DNA of 64,000 nt, taken from Candidatus Kaistella beijingensis (GTDB taxonomy: Bacteria > Bacteroidota > Bacteroidia > Flavobacteriales > Weeksellaceae). Shown piece by piece: positions 50,768-61,000 of the stretch (position 1 is its first letter; the number at the start of each line of letters is the position of its first letter). A model generated the notes under the pieces. That model was given only the letters and a program-made list of their open reading frames with translations. It did no database searches and had not been told where the DNA came from. The translations under genes and the position numbers were made by a program. Location of the stretch: the NCBI RefSeq assembly GCF_020084865.1, contig NZ_CP071953.1, positions 1,612,001 to 1,676,000 of the forward strand, read 5' to 3'.

Positions 50768-51757
50768 TTATACGAGTTTACGAAGCAGTTTTTCCTGACC
50801 AAATAAATAGAGCAGGTAATAAATTTTTTTTCTTAACGGCAAATATAGCAGATAATTCCTTCCAAAACGTTTATACATCAATATTTCTGAAACAGAAATT
50901 TGTTTTTCGGAGATGAATTTTTTTAATTGGCCAGACATTTTTCTGTATGTTATATCATCCTTCACGAATGCCAAATATGCCAAAAACGTGTAAACCCCTT
51001 CCAAAATCTGAAAATTTTTCAGCGCTGCCTTCTGATCTGCATACTTCGAAATATTAAAGGCAACTTCCACATCTTCAACCGCTTTCAGAATATCAAGACC
51101 TTTCTCTGTATGCGTTTTGGTGATCGAATTGCTTCGTTCCAAATATTGGTAATGATTATTTTGAGTTTGTGCTACAATGGTACATTCCAGAAGCAGTTGT
51201 GGAATAAGCTGAATGTCTTCAAAGTGAACCCCCTTTTTAAAATACTTGTTGTGAAAAAGCTCACGTTTGAAAATCTTGTTGCACGCGAAATAACTGATAT
51301 CCGAAAAAACAGAAAGATTATTCGCCAACTCAATTTTTTCCGGCATGTTCGGAATTTGGGTGAGTTTTTGTGTAACATTTCCATCTTCATCTACTTTCTG
51401 CAAATTACAGATTACCATTTCTGCGGAATGTTTTTTTGCGAGTTGGTACATTTCCTCAAACATCGTCTCCGACACATAATCATCACTATCCACAAATCCT
51501 ACAAATTCTCCCGTTGCTTTATCCAGACCAAAATTTCTGGCATCGCTTAAACCGCCGTTTTCTTTAGAGAAAGATCTTATTATTAGCGAATATTTTTGCT
51601 GAAAATTATCAATAATTTTTTTGGAATTATCTTCACTTCCGTCGTTTACCACGATAATTTCAATTTCTGCCAAAGTTTGATTCACCAATGAATTCAGGCA
51701 TTTTTCCAAATAACTTTCCACGTTGTAAACAGGAACTATTACAGAAACTTTTTTCAT
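50768..51757 (-). CDS. GT2 family glycosyltransferase
   Basis: 329 residues from ATG 51757 (MKKVSVIVPVYN), which overlaps the stop of the upstream gene by one base (TAATG). GT-A fold: VSVIVPVYNVESYLEKCLNSL, VVNDGSEDNSKKII, GGLSDARNFGLDKATGEFVGFVDSDDYV (DxD, ~83). Transfers one sugar; no membrane helix. The single GT2 of the cluster. The region ends before an in-frame basic C-terminus. Confidence 0.9.
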   Translation of the reverse strand: MKKVSVIVPVYNVESYLEKCLNSLVNQTLAEIEIIVVNDGSEDNSKKIIDNFQQKYSLIIRSFSKENGGLSDARNFGLDKATGEFVGFVDSDDYVSETMFEEMYQLAKKHSAEMVICNLQKVDEDGNVTQKLTQIPNMPEKIELANNLSVFSDISYFACNKIFKRELFHNKYFKKGVHFEDIQLIPQLLLECTIVAQTQNNHYQYLERSNSITKTHTEKGLDILKAVEDVEVAFNISKYADQKAALKNFQILEGVYTFLAYLAFVKDDITYRKMSGQLKKFISEKQISVSEILMYKRFGRNYLLYLPLRKKIYYLLYLFGQEKLLRKLV

Positions 51758-53283
51758 TATCGTTTTTTGTAGAGATAATAATCTTTCCCAATCGGGCGGA
51801 TCCCGTAAATCCATCTCAAAACTTTCGGCGCATTCTGATGGATCTCCGCAATCGGGTAACTTTTTACAAATTTATAATGGTCGTCGAAATACCGATGATC
51901 TTGCGGCTTCATCTGATAATAACTTCCACCCGGTTTCGTTACGATGGTCAAAACGAAATCCGGTTCGAAATCCCGCACAGAGTTCATCCACCAATAACTT
52001 TCATCCTTTAACATTTCATCATTAATTCTTTTATTCACCAAGCCGACCTCATCATAAGTATAAAGCCCAGTGAAAAAAGGAATTTTTCCGGCAGGCTCCA
52101 GTAAAATTGATTGATGGATGCTTGTGTTTTCTCGCTGAATATCCTTTGCAATTTGCACTCGCTGCGTCTCTTCCATATAACCAATCGTGTAAGACTGAAG
52201 CAACTGAAAAAAATACAAACCAAGAAAAAATACAAAAATCGACGGAATTAAGAGCCTTTTCCTTAACGGAACAAAATTCAATAAATAATAAAGAATCACG
52301 GCAAAAAGAAAAACGCGCGGCAACCAGTAATACCAGTCGAAATAAGCCTTCATAAATGAAAACAGTGTGATCTTGGTTAAAGCAAATATAAGAATGGCGA
52401 TCAAAATCACCTTCGTTCTGAAAGGTGTTTTGGATCTTTCCTTTACAATTTTGAAAGCGGCAAATCCCAAAAAGCCCAGAAAGCCAATAAAAATCAGAAA
52501 AGTCGAAAGGGAATGCATTTTAATCAAACCTCCATAATATGCCCATTGATAAAGCAAATAATCTAGATTATTGTTCGGGGTGAGATTTTTATAGGCAATT
52601 TTTTTCGCGGTAATCGTATGGTTGACCAACTCGCCAAAATACAGATAATTAAATCCTACAACACTTATTACGCCCGCAATTCCACCTAAAATAAAGGGAA
52701 TATTTATTTTTCTCTTGATGAACAGATCCGCCAAAAAGAAAACTCCGAGAAAAATCGAGGTATCGATTCTCGTCCAAAGAAGCAATATCGGAAACAGAAA
52801 ATACGCCCATTTTTTGACTCTAAAAATTCCGAAATAAATCAGGCCGCTGTATAGAAAAAACAGAATTCCGTATTCCATCCCGAGACATGACGCAGCCACA
52901 GCAGGCGGACTCATATTGAGCAAAAGCACAAAAAAACCACGCTTCAGAACATCGTGCGGAAACAAAATTTTCCCCAACCAAATGGAGCCGACTGCAAACA
53001 AAATGCAACTAAAAATCAGTACCGGATAAATGAACTGCTCACCAAAAATCATTTGAAAAAATGCCGAAACCAAAACATACAGGTGCGTAGTAGAAGCAGA
53101 AATTCTTTCATCTCCATTGAAACCAATAACCCCGTAATTCAGCAAATTTTTTGCGACGCGCCATGTGATAAAAGAATCCTCCTGAAGATGTTTGGTAAAA
53201 AAAATCGGAATCTTAATCAATAAGCTAAGAAGAACCAGCCAAAATGAATTTGAGAAAACTTTGGAAAAAAATTTACTCATCAT
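51757..53283 (-). CDS. GT-C-like polytopic membrane protein (polysaccharide locus)
   Basis: 508 residues, about eleven helices. An acidic first loop (HLQEDSFITWRVAKNLLNYGVIGFNGDERISASTTHLYVL, ~33-72) and the C-terminal soluble part (~375-508) with TGLYTYDEVGLVNKRINDEM are laid out like those in the protein at 1006-2613. This suggests a polyprenyl-phosphate-dependent glycosyltransferase; alternatively an O-unit or lipid-modifying enzyme. It is the first gene of the locus. A TATTTTTG box at 53408-53401 may drive it, with a ~110 base leader. Confidence 0.65.
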   Translation of the reverse strand: MMSKFFSKVFSNSFWLVLLSLLIKIPIFFTKHLQEDSFITWRVAKNLLNYGVIGFNGDERISASTTHLYVLVSAFFQMIFGEQFIYPVLIFSCILFAVGSIWLGKILFPHDVLKRGFFVLLLNMSPPAVAASCLGMEYGILFFLYSGLIYFGIFRVKKWAYFLFPILLLWTRIDTSIFLGVFFLADLFIKRKINIPFILGGIAGVISVVGFNYLYFGELVNHTITAKKIAYKNLTPNNNLDYLLYQWAYYGGLIKMHSLSTFLIFIGFLGFLGFAAFKIVKERSKTPFRTKVILIAILIFALTKITLFSFMKAYFDWYYWLPRVFLFAVILYYLLNFVPLRKRLLIPSIFVFFLGLYFFQLLQSYTIGYMEETQRVQIAKDIQRENTSIHQSILLEPAGKIPFFTGLYTYDEVGLVNKRINDEMLKDESYWWMNSVRDFEPDFVLTIVTKPGGSYYQMKPQDHRYFDDHYKFVKSYPIAEIHQNAPKVLRWIYGIRPIGKDYYLYKKR

Positions 53284-53400
53284 CTTAAATTTTTATGCAA
53301 GACAAAGCAGAATTCCGCGAATTTATATAACGAATTTTCTCTAGATTCCAACGGGTTTTTATGTACTGGTCAATTTTCATCATTGGCGTATTTTATCGCG

Positions 53401-53408
53401 CAAAAATA
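53401..53408 (-). promoter_or_regulatory. -7 box, possible polysaccharide operon promoter
   Basis: Minus-strand TATTTTTG; no TTG at -33. It is the only candidate in the 160-base spacer ahead of the operon. Confidence 0.3.
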
Positions 53409-53444
53409 TTGTATTTTTTCTAAATTGCCGAAAACTAAAGGTTT

Positions 53445-54521
53445 TTAGTTTTTCAGAAACCGCCGGTCGAGATTTCCCTTCTTGGCCTCATCATATTCCA
53501 TACGAGAACAAGGGATGAGGTTTTCAACTTTTTCATCATCACCAAAATAAAATAAACCACTGAAATTATCTCGTTTAAAAGCATATTGCTCGTCATCAAT
53601 CAAAACCCAAAATGTCTCGAAATGTCTTTCTTTCGGATGTGATTTCTGAATGTTGATCCCTTCAATTAAATACCAAATCATTTGCGCCAAAAGTTGGTGG
53701 TTAAGGAAATAGTCGGAATTTCCATTAAAATTAAAAATCCCAACAGATTTCAAATTTTCACTCAACCCGATTTCTTTCATATAAGCGCAGATTTCGCGCC
53801 TGTTTAAGCCGTTAACTTGTGGATTGACAGAGAAACCGTCGCCCAAACTTTCCACGGCATCGCAGTTAACGGTTACCAGATCTGCCCGTCGGAAAAACGG
53901 TTCGGTTTTCTCGGTGGAGTTCATCATTTCCGCTAAACGGATGATTTCAAACTCAACGTCCTTCATCAGTTTCACGGAATCAATCTCGTTCAGATGTTTC
54001 TGATAACCAAGATGATGGTAATTTTTAATGCTGAAATTTTTGGCACTCAAAATTTTGGAAAGAAAGTTTTTCTCGGTAATTTCTTCACCATCATTCGCCA
54101 GGGAAATTATATTGGAAATCTGGGTATAATTGATGTTTTTTTGATGAAAATTTAAAGTCGAAAAAAGCGAAAAAGCCAAATCATTGCTTCCGCCAATAAT
54201 CACCGGAATAGCATTCTTGTAATGGCACATCGAAAGCACTTCCTGCAAAATATAATGCGAATCTTGATGCGATTTCCCTGAAATCAAATCCCCCAAATCA
54301 CAAATCGGAATCTCGAAATCGAGTTTTGAAAGACGATACAGCTCCGTTCGAACGTTTCTAAAATCCAAAATTTCCGCATCGCCGTTTTTCACACCGCGAT
54401 AATCGGAACAGAAAACGAGTACAATTCCGTTTTCCTGAATTTCGTTGGAAATTAGTTTTCCAAGCTGCCATTTTTCTGTTTTAATTTCTTTTGGTGGAAT
54501 GAGGATATCTTCGAGGTTCAT
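53445..54521 (-). CDS. Arginase-fold (formimidoylglutamase-like) protein, probably inactive
   Basis: 358 residues from ATG 54521 (MNLEDILIPPKE); an earlier ATG at 54581 is less likely. The ureohydrolase fold is recognised, with PVIIGGSNDLAFSL where enzymes have GGxH, VTVNCDAVESLGDGFSVNPQVNGLNRREICAYM where enzymes have SxDxD, and no DAHxD (region INYTQISNIISLANDGE). So most manganese ligands appear replaced. Annotation pipelines label this family formimidoylglutamase or arginase. Its neighbour is topA, upstream by ~140 bases. Confidence 0.8.
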   Translation of the reverse strand: MNLEDILIPPKEIKTEKWQLGKLISNEIQENGIVLVFCSDYRGVKNGDAEILDFRNVRTELYRLSKLDFEIPICDLGDLISGKSHQDSHYILQEVLSMCHYKNAIPVIIGGSNDLAFSLFSTLNFHQKNINYTQISNIISLANDGEEITEKNFLSKILSAKNFSIKNYHHLGYQKHLNEIDSVKLMKDVEFEIIRLAEMMNSTEKTEPFFRRADLVTVNCDAVESLGDGFSVNPQVNGLNRREICAYMKEIGLSENLKSVGIFNFNGNSDYFLNHQLLAQMIWYLIEGINIQKSHPKERHFETFWVLIDDEQYAFKRDNFSGLFYFGDDEKVENLIPCSRMEYDEAKKGNLDRRFLKN

Positions 54522-54562
54522 TGTTGTTTGATTGAGTTGTAGGTCTGCAAAAACCTTTAAAA

Positions 54563-54570
54563 CAAAAGTA
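54563..54570 (-). promoter_or_regulatory. -7 box (TACTTTTG) of the arginase-fold gene
   Basis: Minus-strand TACTTTTG, 41 bases before the ATG; -33 absent. It would separate this gene from topA transcription. Confidence 0.4.
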
Positions 54571-54591
54571 GGAAAAAGCATTTAATAAAAA

Positions 54592-54656
54592 ACCTCCAGA
54601 AAATAGAATGTTCTGAAGGCTTACAATAAGCTTTGTTAGCGCTTGGAGCGATAACA
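54592..54656. other. Paired hairpins between topA and the arginase-fold gene
   Basis: CCTCCAGAA pairs with TTCTGAAGG (54594-54621) and GTTAGCGCT with AGCGATAAC (54636-54656). The second lies just past the topA stop. Neither has a strong T-run on the minus strand, so termination is possible but not clear. Confidence 0.4.
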
Positions 54657-54663
54657 ACACTCC

Positions 54664-57216
54664 CTATTTCTTTTTCGCGGGACTTTTCTTTGCAGCAGGT
54701 TTTTTCGCTGCAACCTTTTTCACAGCAGGTTTTTTCTTCTCAGCGAACGCCGTTTTATCCTGCGCCGTAATCCATTTTTTCACCTCATCCAAAGAAACTT
54801 GGGCTAATTCTTCAGCAGTATACTTTTCGTCTTTTTTGTTTTTAGGAATTTTAAACATTCCTTTTCCGAATTTGATGAAAGGTCCCCATCTTCCGTTTTC
54901 AATAGAGATTTTTTCTTTTTCCCATTGCTGAATGTAGCGGTTGGCTTCTTTTTCCAATTTCGCGTCAATCAGCTCGTTGATGTCGCTTTGGGAAAGATTT
55001 TCGAAATCATATTTCTTAGGAACATTCACAAAAATTGACTGATATTTGATGAACGGACCAAATCTTCCCGTTCCTTTCGTTACAGGTTCGCCTTTGTAAG
55101 TCGCAATCGGTGCATCTGCAATTTTTCTTCCGTTGATAATTTCTTCCGCACGTTGCTGATTCACAGAAAGAGGATCTTCACCTTTTGGAATCGAAATAAA
55201 AGTTTCGCCCCATTTCACATAAGGTCCAAATCTTCCAACGCCTACAGAAACCGCTTTTCCATCCACTTCTTTTAAATCAAAAGGTAATTTGAACAATTCC
55301 AATGCTTCTTCCAAAGTAATCGTTGCAATATTTTGGTTTTGCATGATGGAAGCAAAAGTTTTCTGCTCATCGTCGGCTTCTCCAATTTGAATCATCGCGC
55401 CGTAACGTCCCATTCTTGCGTAAACATTTTTACCTGTTTTCGGGTCTTTTCCGAGCAAGCGTTCTCCGGTTGCGCGGTCGGCGTTTTCTTCAACGTGCTC
55501 AATTTTTGGATGAAATTCTTTGTAAAAACTTCCCAAAACATCTTTCCATTTTTCGCCACCGTTTGCAATATGGTCGAAATCCTGCTCCACTTTTGCCGTA
55601 AATCCATAATCGAGAATTTCCGCAAAATTGTTGGTCAAAAATTCATTCACAACTTCTCCAATATCGGTTGGAACGAATTTATTTTTATCACCGCCAAATT
55701 TTTCGGTTAAAACCTCTTTCTTCAACGTTGTTTTTCCCAAAGTCATTTTCACGATTTCTCTTTCTTGCGGGAGAATCTCACGTTTATCCACATATTCACG
55801 ATTTTGAATCGTCTGAATCGTCGGCGCATAAGTTGAAGGACGACCAATTCCCAATTCCTCCAATTTTTTCACCAAACCCGCTTCTGTATATCTTGCGGAA
55901 GGTTTCGTGAACTTTTCGGTAGCCTCAATCTTTTTATAGTCTAAAATTTCTCCGATTTTAACTTTTGGAAGTAATTTTTCGTTGTTTTCTTCGTCGTCAT
56001 CCTCATTTTTTACGATTCCGTAGGCTTTTAAAAATCCGTCGAAAACAATCACTTCACCTTGAGCTTCAAAATGCTGCGGAAGATTTGGATTTCCGATTTC
56101 GATAACGGTTTTTTCGATTTCAGCATTCGCCATTTGCGACGCCAAAGTTCTTTTATAAATGAGTTGATAGAGTTTGTTTAACTGTGCATCACCAATTGAT
56201 TTCACAGAAAAATCGGTCGGACGAATCGCTTCGTGCGCTTCCTGTGCAGATGCCGATTTCGTAGTATAATTTCTTGGTTTTGAATACTTTTCGCCAAATT
56301 CAGAAATAATTTGGGCTTTTGCTCCATTAATCGCTTCCTGCGACAAATTCACGGAATCGGTTCTCATATACGTAATGTAACCTTCCTCGTAAAGTCGCTG
56401 TGCAACGCGCATTGTGGAAGTTACGCCATAACCGAGACGATTGCTCGCTTCCTGCTGCAACGTAGAAGTTGTGAAAGGTGCAGAAGCAGAACGAGTTGCA
56501 GGCTTTTTTTCAACATTCAGAACTTTGAATTCGGTGTTTTTTGCTTGATTTAAGAAATCTTCCGCTTCATTTTCTTTGGCAAAATCTTTTTTCAGTTTCG
56601 CAGAAATATCCTGTTTTTCGGCATTTTGAAAAATTCCTTCTACTTTATAAGATGATTTCGGTTGAAAATCTCTGATTTCGTGTTCTCGCTCCACTATCAA
56701 TCGAACAGCAACAGATTGAACACGACCTGCCGAAAGTCCCGTTTTTACTTTTTTCCAAAGAACGGGCGACATTTCAAAACCTACAATTCTATCCAAAATT
56801 CTTCTCGCCTGTTGCGCATTGACCAAATTTTGATCAATTTTTCTTGGATTTTCAACGGCTTTTAAAATCGCATTTTTCGTGATTTCGTGGAAAACAATTC
56901 TTTGGGAATTTTCGTCATTCAGTTTTAGTTCCTGCGCCAAATGCCACGCAATGGCCTCACCTTCGCGGTCTTCATCGGAAGCGAGCCAAACCATTTCTGC
57001 TTTTTTAACGGCGGTTTTCAGTTCGGCGACAATTTTCTTTTTATCAGCAGAAACTTCATAATCGGGCGTGAACGTCGCAAGGTCGATTCCCATTCCCTTC
57101 TTTGGCAAATCTCGGATATGTCCGAAACTCGATTTCACCTCGAAATCTTTCCCAAGATATTTCTGAATGGTCTTCGCTTTGGCAGGAGATTCTACAATCA
57201 CTAAATTTTTTGACAT
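54664..57216 (-). CDS. topA: DNA topoisomerase I
   Basis: 850 residues from ATG 57216 (MSKNLVIVESPAKAKTI), placed 16 bases after a consensus promoter; an upstream ATG overlaps that promoter. Type IA enzyme: Toprim domain (~1-115, with DEDREGEAIAWH), the active-site tyrosine in YITYMRTDSVNLS (~300), GRPSTYAPTIQTIQNREYV, and C-terminal topo-C repeat domains (~560-780: RMGRYGAMIQIGE, VGVGRFGPYVKWG, KGTGRFGPFIKY, ENGRWGPFIKFGK). The last ~25 residues are a histone-like Lys/Ala/Pro tail. It relaxes negative supercoils. Confidence 0.95.
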   Translation of the reverse strand: MSKNLVIVESPAKAKTIQKYLGKDFEVKSSFGHIRDLPKKGMGIDLATFTPDYEVSADKKKIVAELKTAVKKAEMVWLASDEDREGEAIAWHLAQELKLNDENSQRIVFHEITKNAILKAVENPRKIDQNLVNAQQARRILDRIVGFEMSPVLWKKVKTGLSAGRVQSVAVRLIVEREHEIRDFQPKSSYKVEGIFQNAEKQDISAKLKKDFAKENEAEDFLNQAKNTEFKVLNVEKKPATRSASAPFTTSTLQQEASNRLGYGVTSTMRVAQRLYEEGYITYMRTDSVNLSQEAINGAKAQIISEFGEKYSKPRNYTTKSASAQEAHEAIRPTDFSVKSIGDAQLNKLYQLIYKRTLASQMANAEIEKTVIEIGNPNLPQHFEAQGEVIVFDGFLKAYGIVKNEDDDEENNEKLLPKVKIGEILDYKKIEATEKFTKPSARYTEAGLVKKLEELGIGRPSTYAPTIQTIQNREYVDKREILPQEREIVKMTLGKTTLKKEVLTEKFGGDKNKFVPTDIGEVVNEFLTNNFAEILDYGFTAKVEQDFDHIANGGEKWKDVLGSFYKEFHPKIEHVEENADRATGERLLGKDPKTGKNVYARMGRYGAMIQIGEADDEQKTFASIMQNQNIATITLEEALELFKLPFDLKEVDGKAVSVGVGRFGPYVKWGETFISIPKGEDPLSVNQQRAEEIINGRKIADAPIATYKGEPVTKGTGRFGPFIKYQSIFVNVPKKYDFENLSQSDINELIDAKLEKEANRYIQQWEKEKISIENGRWGPFIKFGKGMFKIPKNKKDEKYTAEELAQVSLDEVKKWITAQDKTAFAEKKKPAVKKVAAKKPAAKKSPAKKK

Positions 57217-57232
57217 CCTTTGAAAATTTCTG

Positions 57233-57261
57233 CAAAAGTAGAAGATTTTTTTTAAGTGCAA
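57233..57261 (-). promoter_or_regulatory. Consensus promoter of topA
   Basis: Minus strand: TTG (57261-57259), 18 bases, TACTTTTG (57240-57233). Confidence 0.7.
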
Positions 57262-57481
57262 ATTTTTTGATTTTTATACACCTCGGAATTTATAACGGAT
57301 TTCACACATTTGAACAGATTTATTTTAGGATAGCGTTGGAATTCTTCTTCGATGAATCTTTGTTTTTCATAAAAAAAGAAGTTCTAAGAAAACTTTCTTT
57401 ATCATTGTGTTTAGAAAATTTTAAATAGCATTTAACATCCTATATATATTAAGGTGTTAATTTTGCTTTACAGATTCTGAT
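57262..57481. other. AT-rich spacer between topA and the DUF2062 gene
   Basis: 220 bases of AT-rich sequence. A -7 box TAATTTTG for the plus-strand gene lies at 57458-57465. A 43-codon open frame on the minus strand (about 57267-57395, NFFFYEKQRFIEEEFQRYPK) has no start and no recognised match, so I do not call it. Confidence 0.3.
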
Positions 57482-57964
57482 TTGCAAAACTTCATCAAAA
57501 ATACCATCCAAAGCCAAATGGTTTTCTACCGATATTTCCGTAGAAAAGGATGGCGCCGTTTTTTGAAAGAAAATATTTTGGAAAGTGAAGGCAGCAATGA
57601 AACGAAAGCAAAATCCATTGCATTGGGGATTTTTATCGGCGTTTCACCGTTTTGGGGATTTCATTCTTTTTTGGCAATTACACTTTCGGTTTATTTTAAA
57701 TTGAATAAACTTCTCACGTTTATGTCCTCACAAATCACGATTCCGCCGCTCATTCCCTTCATCATTTTCTTGTCAGTAATGATTGGAGCAAAGGTTTTAG
57801 GAATTGAAACTTCTTTTGAAAACATCACTTTCGATATGGATTTTGTGAAAAACAATCTGGTTTTATACATTGTCGGAAGTTTGATTTTGGCAACAGTTTC
57901 TGCCTCATTCTTTGGTTTGATTTCTTATTTTTTGATGGAAAAATTTAATCCCAAAAAGAAATAA
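57482..57964 (+). CDS. DUF2062 membrane protein
   Basis: 160 residues if it starts at TTG 57482; an ATG at 57518 would give 148. DUF2062: short basic N-terminal segment, KAKSIALGIFIGVSPFWGFHSF (~41), then two or three membrane helices (ITIPPLIPFIIFLSVMIG, VGSLILATVSASFFGLISYFLM). Small inner-membrane protein of unknown function, often near glycan-related genes. Followed by ileS about 115 bases downstream. Confidence 0.85.
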   Translation: MQNFIKNTIQSQMVFYRYFRRKGWRRFLKENILESEGSNETKAKSIALGIFIGVSPFWGFHSFLAITLSVYFKLNKLLTFMSSQITIPPLIPFIIFLSVMIGAKVLGIETSFENITFDMDFVKNNLVLYIVGSLILATVSASFFGLISYFLMEKFNPKKK

Positions 57965-58078
57965 TTCCGCAACATTCTAACTTGCTTAAAACCAACATTT
58001 CCACCAAAAAACGCGCTGAATTTTCTGCAAAATTTCGTATATTCGCACACTTAAATTTTAAAGTAGAAACTGAACTCA

Positions 58079-61000
58079 ATGAAGAAGTTTAACGAATATA
58101 AAAACCTTGATTTGACTGCTGTTGCCGAAAATGTCACCCAATTTTGGAACGCGCACGATACGTTTAAAAAATCCGTAGAAATCCGCGAAGGTGCACCTGA
58201 ATTTGTATTTTACGAAGGTCCGCCTTCTGCAAACGGAATGCCCGGAATTCACCACGTAATGGCGAGAGCAATTAAGGATATTTTCTGCCGTTTTCAAACA
58301 CAAAATGGTAAAAAAGTTTTTAGAAAAGCAGGTTGGGACACGCACGGTTTGCCAATTGAACTGGGTGTAGAGAAAGAATTAGGCATTACTAAAGAAGATA
58401 TCGGGACTAAAATTTCTGTTGAAGATTACAACAAAGCTTGTCGTGAAGCAGTAATGCGTTATACCGATGTTTGGAACGACCTGACCGAAAAAATTGGTTA
58501 TTGGGTAGATTTGGAGCATCCTTATGTGACCTACGAACCAAAATATATGGAAACCGTTTGGTGGTTGTTGAAGCAACTTTACGGCAAAAATTTGTTGTAC
58601 AAAGGATATACAATTCAGCCATATTCTCCAAAAGCAGGAACCGGACTTTCCTCTCACGAATTAAATCAGCCGGGAACGTATCGCGATGTTTCGGATACAA
58701 CGGTTGTTGCGCAGTTCAAGGTTAAAAAACTTTTTGAGAGATTTGCTGCAAAAATCTCAAATCAAATTAATTTGTCAGAGGCAGCACAAAATTCTTGTGG
58801 TGGAGCTTTACATTGGGAAGAATTTGATAAAAATCTCCAATCTCCAATCGCTTCGTCTCCAATCTCAATTTTGGCTTGGACGACCACTCCCTGGACTTTG
58901 CCTTCCAACACAGCGCTTGCTGTTGGTCGCGATATAGAATATGTTTTGGTAAAAACTTTTAACCAATATACTTTTGAGCCGATTAATATTATTTTGGCGA
59001 GAGTTCTTTTAGAGAAAAATTTCGGTAAAAAATATTTTGAAGGAACTGATGAAGATTTTGCGAATTATACTTCCGAAAACAAAAATATTCCTTACCTAAT
59101 TCTAGCAGAATTTACTGGTGAAGATTTGGCTGGAACAAAATACGAGCAGTTGATTCCGTGGTTTTTACCTGCGGAAAATCCTGAAAAAGCTTTCCGAGTG
59201 ATTGTTGGTGATTTCGTAACGACGGATGACGGCACAGGAATCGTTCACATTGCGCCAACTTTCGGTGCGGATGATGCACGAGTTGCCAAAGAAAATGGAA
59301 TTCCGCCGATGTTGGTAAAAGATTCTAATGATAATTTGGTTCCGTTGGTGGATTTGACAGGAAAATTTTTGCAAGGCGAAAATGTTCCTGAACTATTCAG
59401 CGGAAAATACATCAAAAACGAATATTACGACGATTCAACTGCTCCCGAAAAATCTTGGGATGTAGAATTGGCGATCCTCTTAAAAACTGAAAACAAGGCA
59501 TTTAAAGTAGAAAAGTATGTCCATAGTTATCCTCATTGTTGGAGAACGGACAAACCTGTCTTGTATTATCCTTTGGACTCCTGGTTTGTGAAAATGACTG
59601 AAAAGCGTCAACGATTGGTAGAACTGAACGAAACCATCAATTGGAAACCAAAATCTACAGGTGAAGGTCGTTTTGCCAATTGGTTGGAAAACGTGAATGA
59701 CTGGAATTTATCGCGTTCAAGATATTGGGGAATTCCGCTTCCGATTTGGCGTACAGACGATTTGAAGGAGGAAAAAATCATTGGTTCTGTTGAGCAATTG
59801 TACAACGAAATTGAAAAATCGGTTGCTGCAGGTTTGATGTCCGAAAATCCTTTCAAAAATTTTGAAATTGGAAATATGTCCCAGGAAAATTACGCACAAA
59901 TTGATTTACATAAAAATATTGTCGATGCAATTACATTGGTTTCCGATTCAGGAAAACCGATGAAACGCGAATCTGATTTAATTGATGTTTGGTTCGACAG
60001 CGGTTCTATGCCTTATGCGCAATTGCATTATCCTTTTGAAAACAAGCAACTTATCGACGAAAACAAAGCTTTTCCTGCCGATTTTATCGCAGAAGGGGTT
60101 GACCAAACCCGTGGTTGGTTTTACACGCTTCACGCGATTGCGACGACAGTTTTTGACTCTGTTGCCTATAAAAATGTGGTTTCAAACGGATTGGTTTTGG
60201 ACAAAAACGGACAAAAAATGTCCAAGCGTCTCGGAAATGCAGTGGATCCTTTCGAAACTTTGAAAAAATACGGTCCCGACGCGACTCGTTGGTATATGAT
60301 TGCCAATGCAAATCCGTGGGAAAACCTGAAATTTGATGTGGAGGGAATTGATGAGGTGCGTCGAAAATTCTTCGGAACACTTTACAACACCTATTCGTTT
60401 TTCAGTTTGTATGCAAATGTTGACGGTTTTAGTTATTCAGAAAAAGACGTTGAAAATCGTCCTGAAATTGACCGTTGGATTTTGTCTGAACTCAATATTT
60501 TGGTAAAAGAAGTTACGGAATATTACCAGGATTATGAACCCACGAAAGTGGCGAGAGCCATCAATACTTTTGTGAATGACAACTTAAGTAATTGGTATGT
60601 AAGACTTTGCAGACGCCGTTTTTGGAAAGGCGATTACACCGAAGACAAAATTTCGGCTTACCAAACTTTATACACTTGTCTTGAAACGGTTGCAAAAATT
60701 TCGGCTCCTATTGCACCATTTTTTATGGACCGATTGTATCAGGATTTAAACTCAGTGACAGGAAAAGATTCCGCAGAAAGTGTTCATTTAACGGACTTCC
60801 CGAAAGTGGATGAACGATTAATTGATTTAAATTTGGTTGAAAAAACACATTTGGCGCAAACGATTACTTCAATGGTATTTTCCTTGAGAAAGAAAGAAAC
60901 TATCAAAGTTCGTCAACCGCTTCAAAAAGTGATGATTCCTGTTTTGGACAAGAAAACCGAAGAACAAATTTTGGCAGTTTCGGAACTGATTAAGCAAGAG

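Noticed and set aside
50927..51550. 207-codon open frame on the plus strand
   Set aside because: It lies wholly antisense to the GT2 gene at 50768-51757, which has clear motifs; the antisense translation has no start context or recognisable domain.
57267..57395. Small minus-strand frame reading NFFFYEKQRFIEEEF
   Set aside because: No start codon, AT-rich, no recognised family; could be chance.
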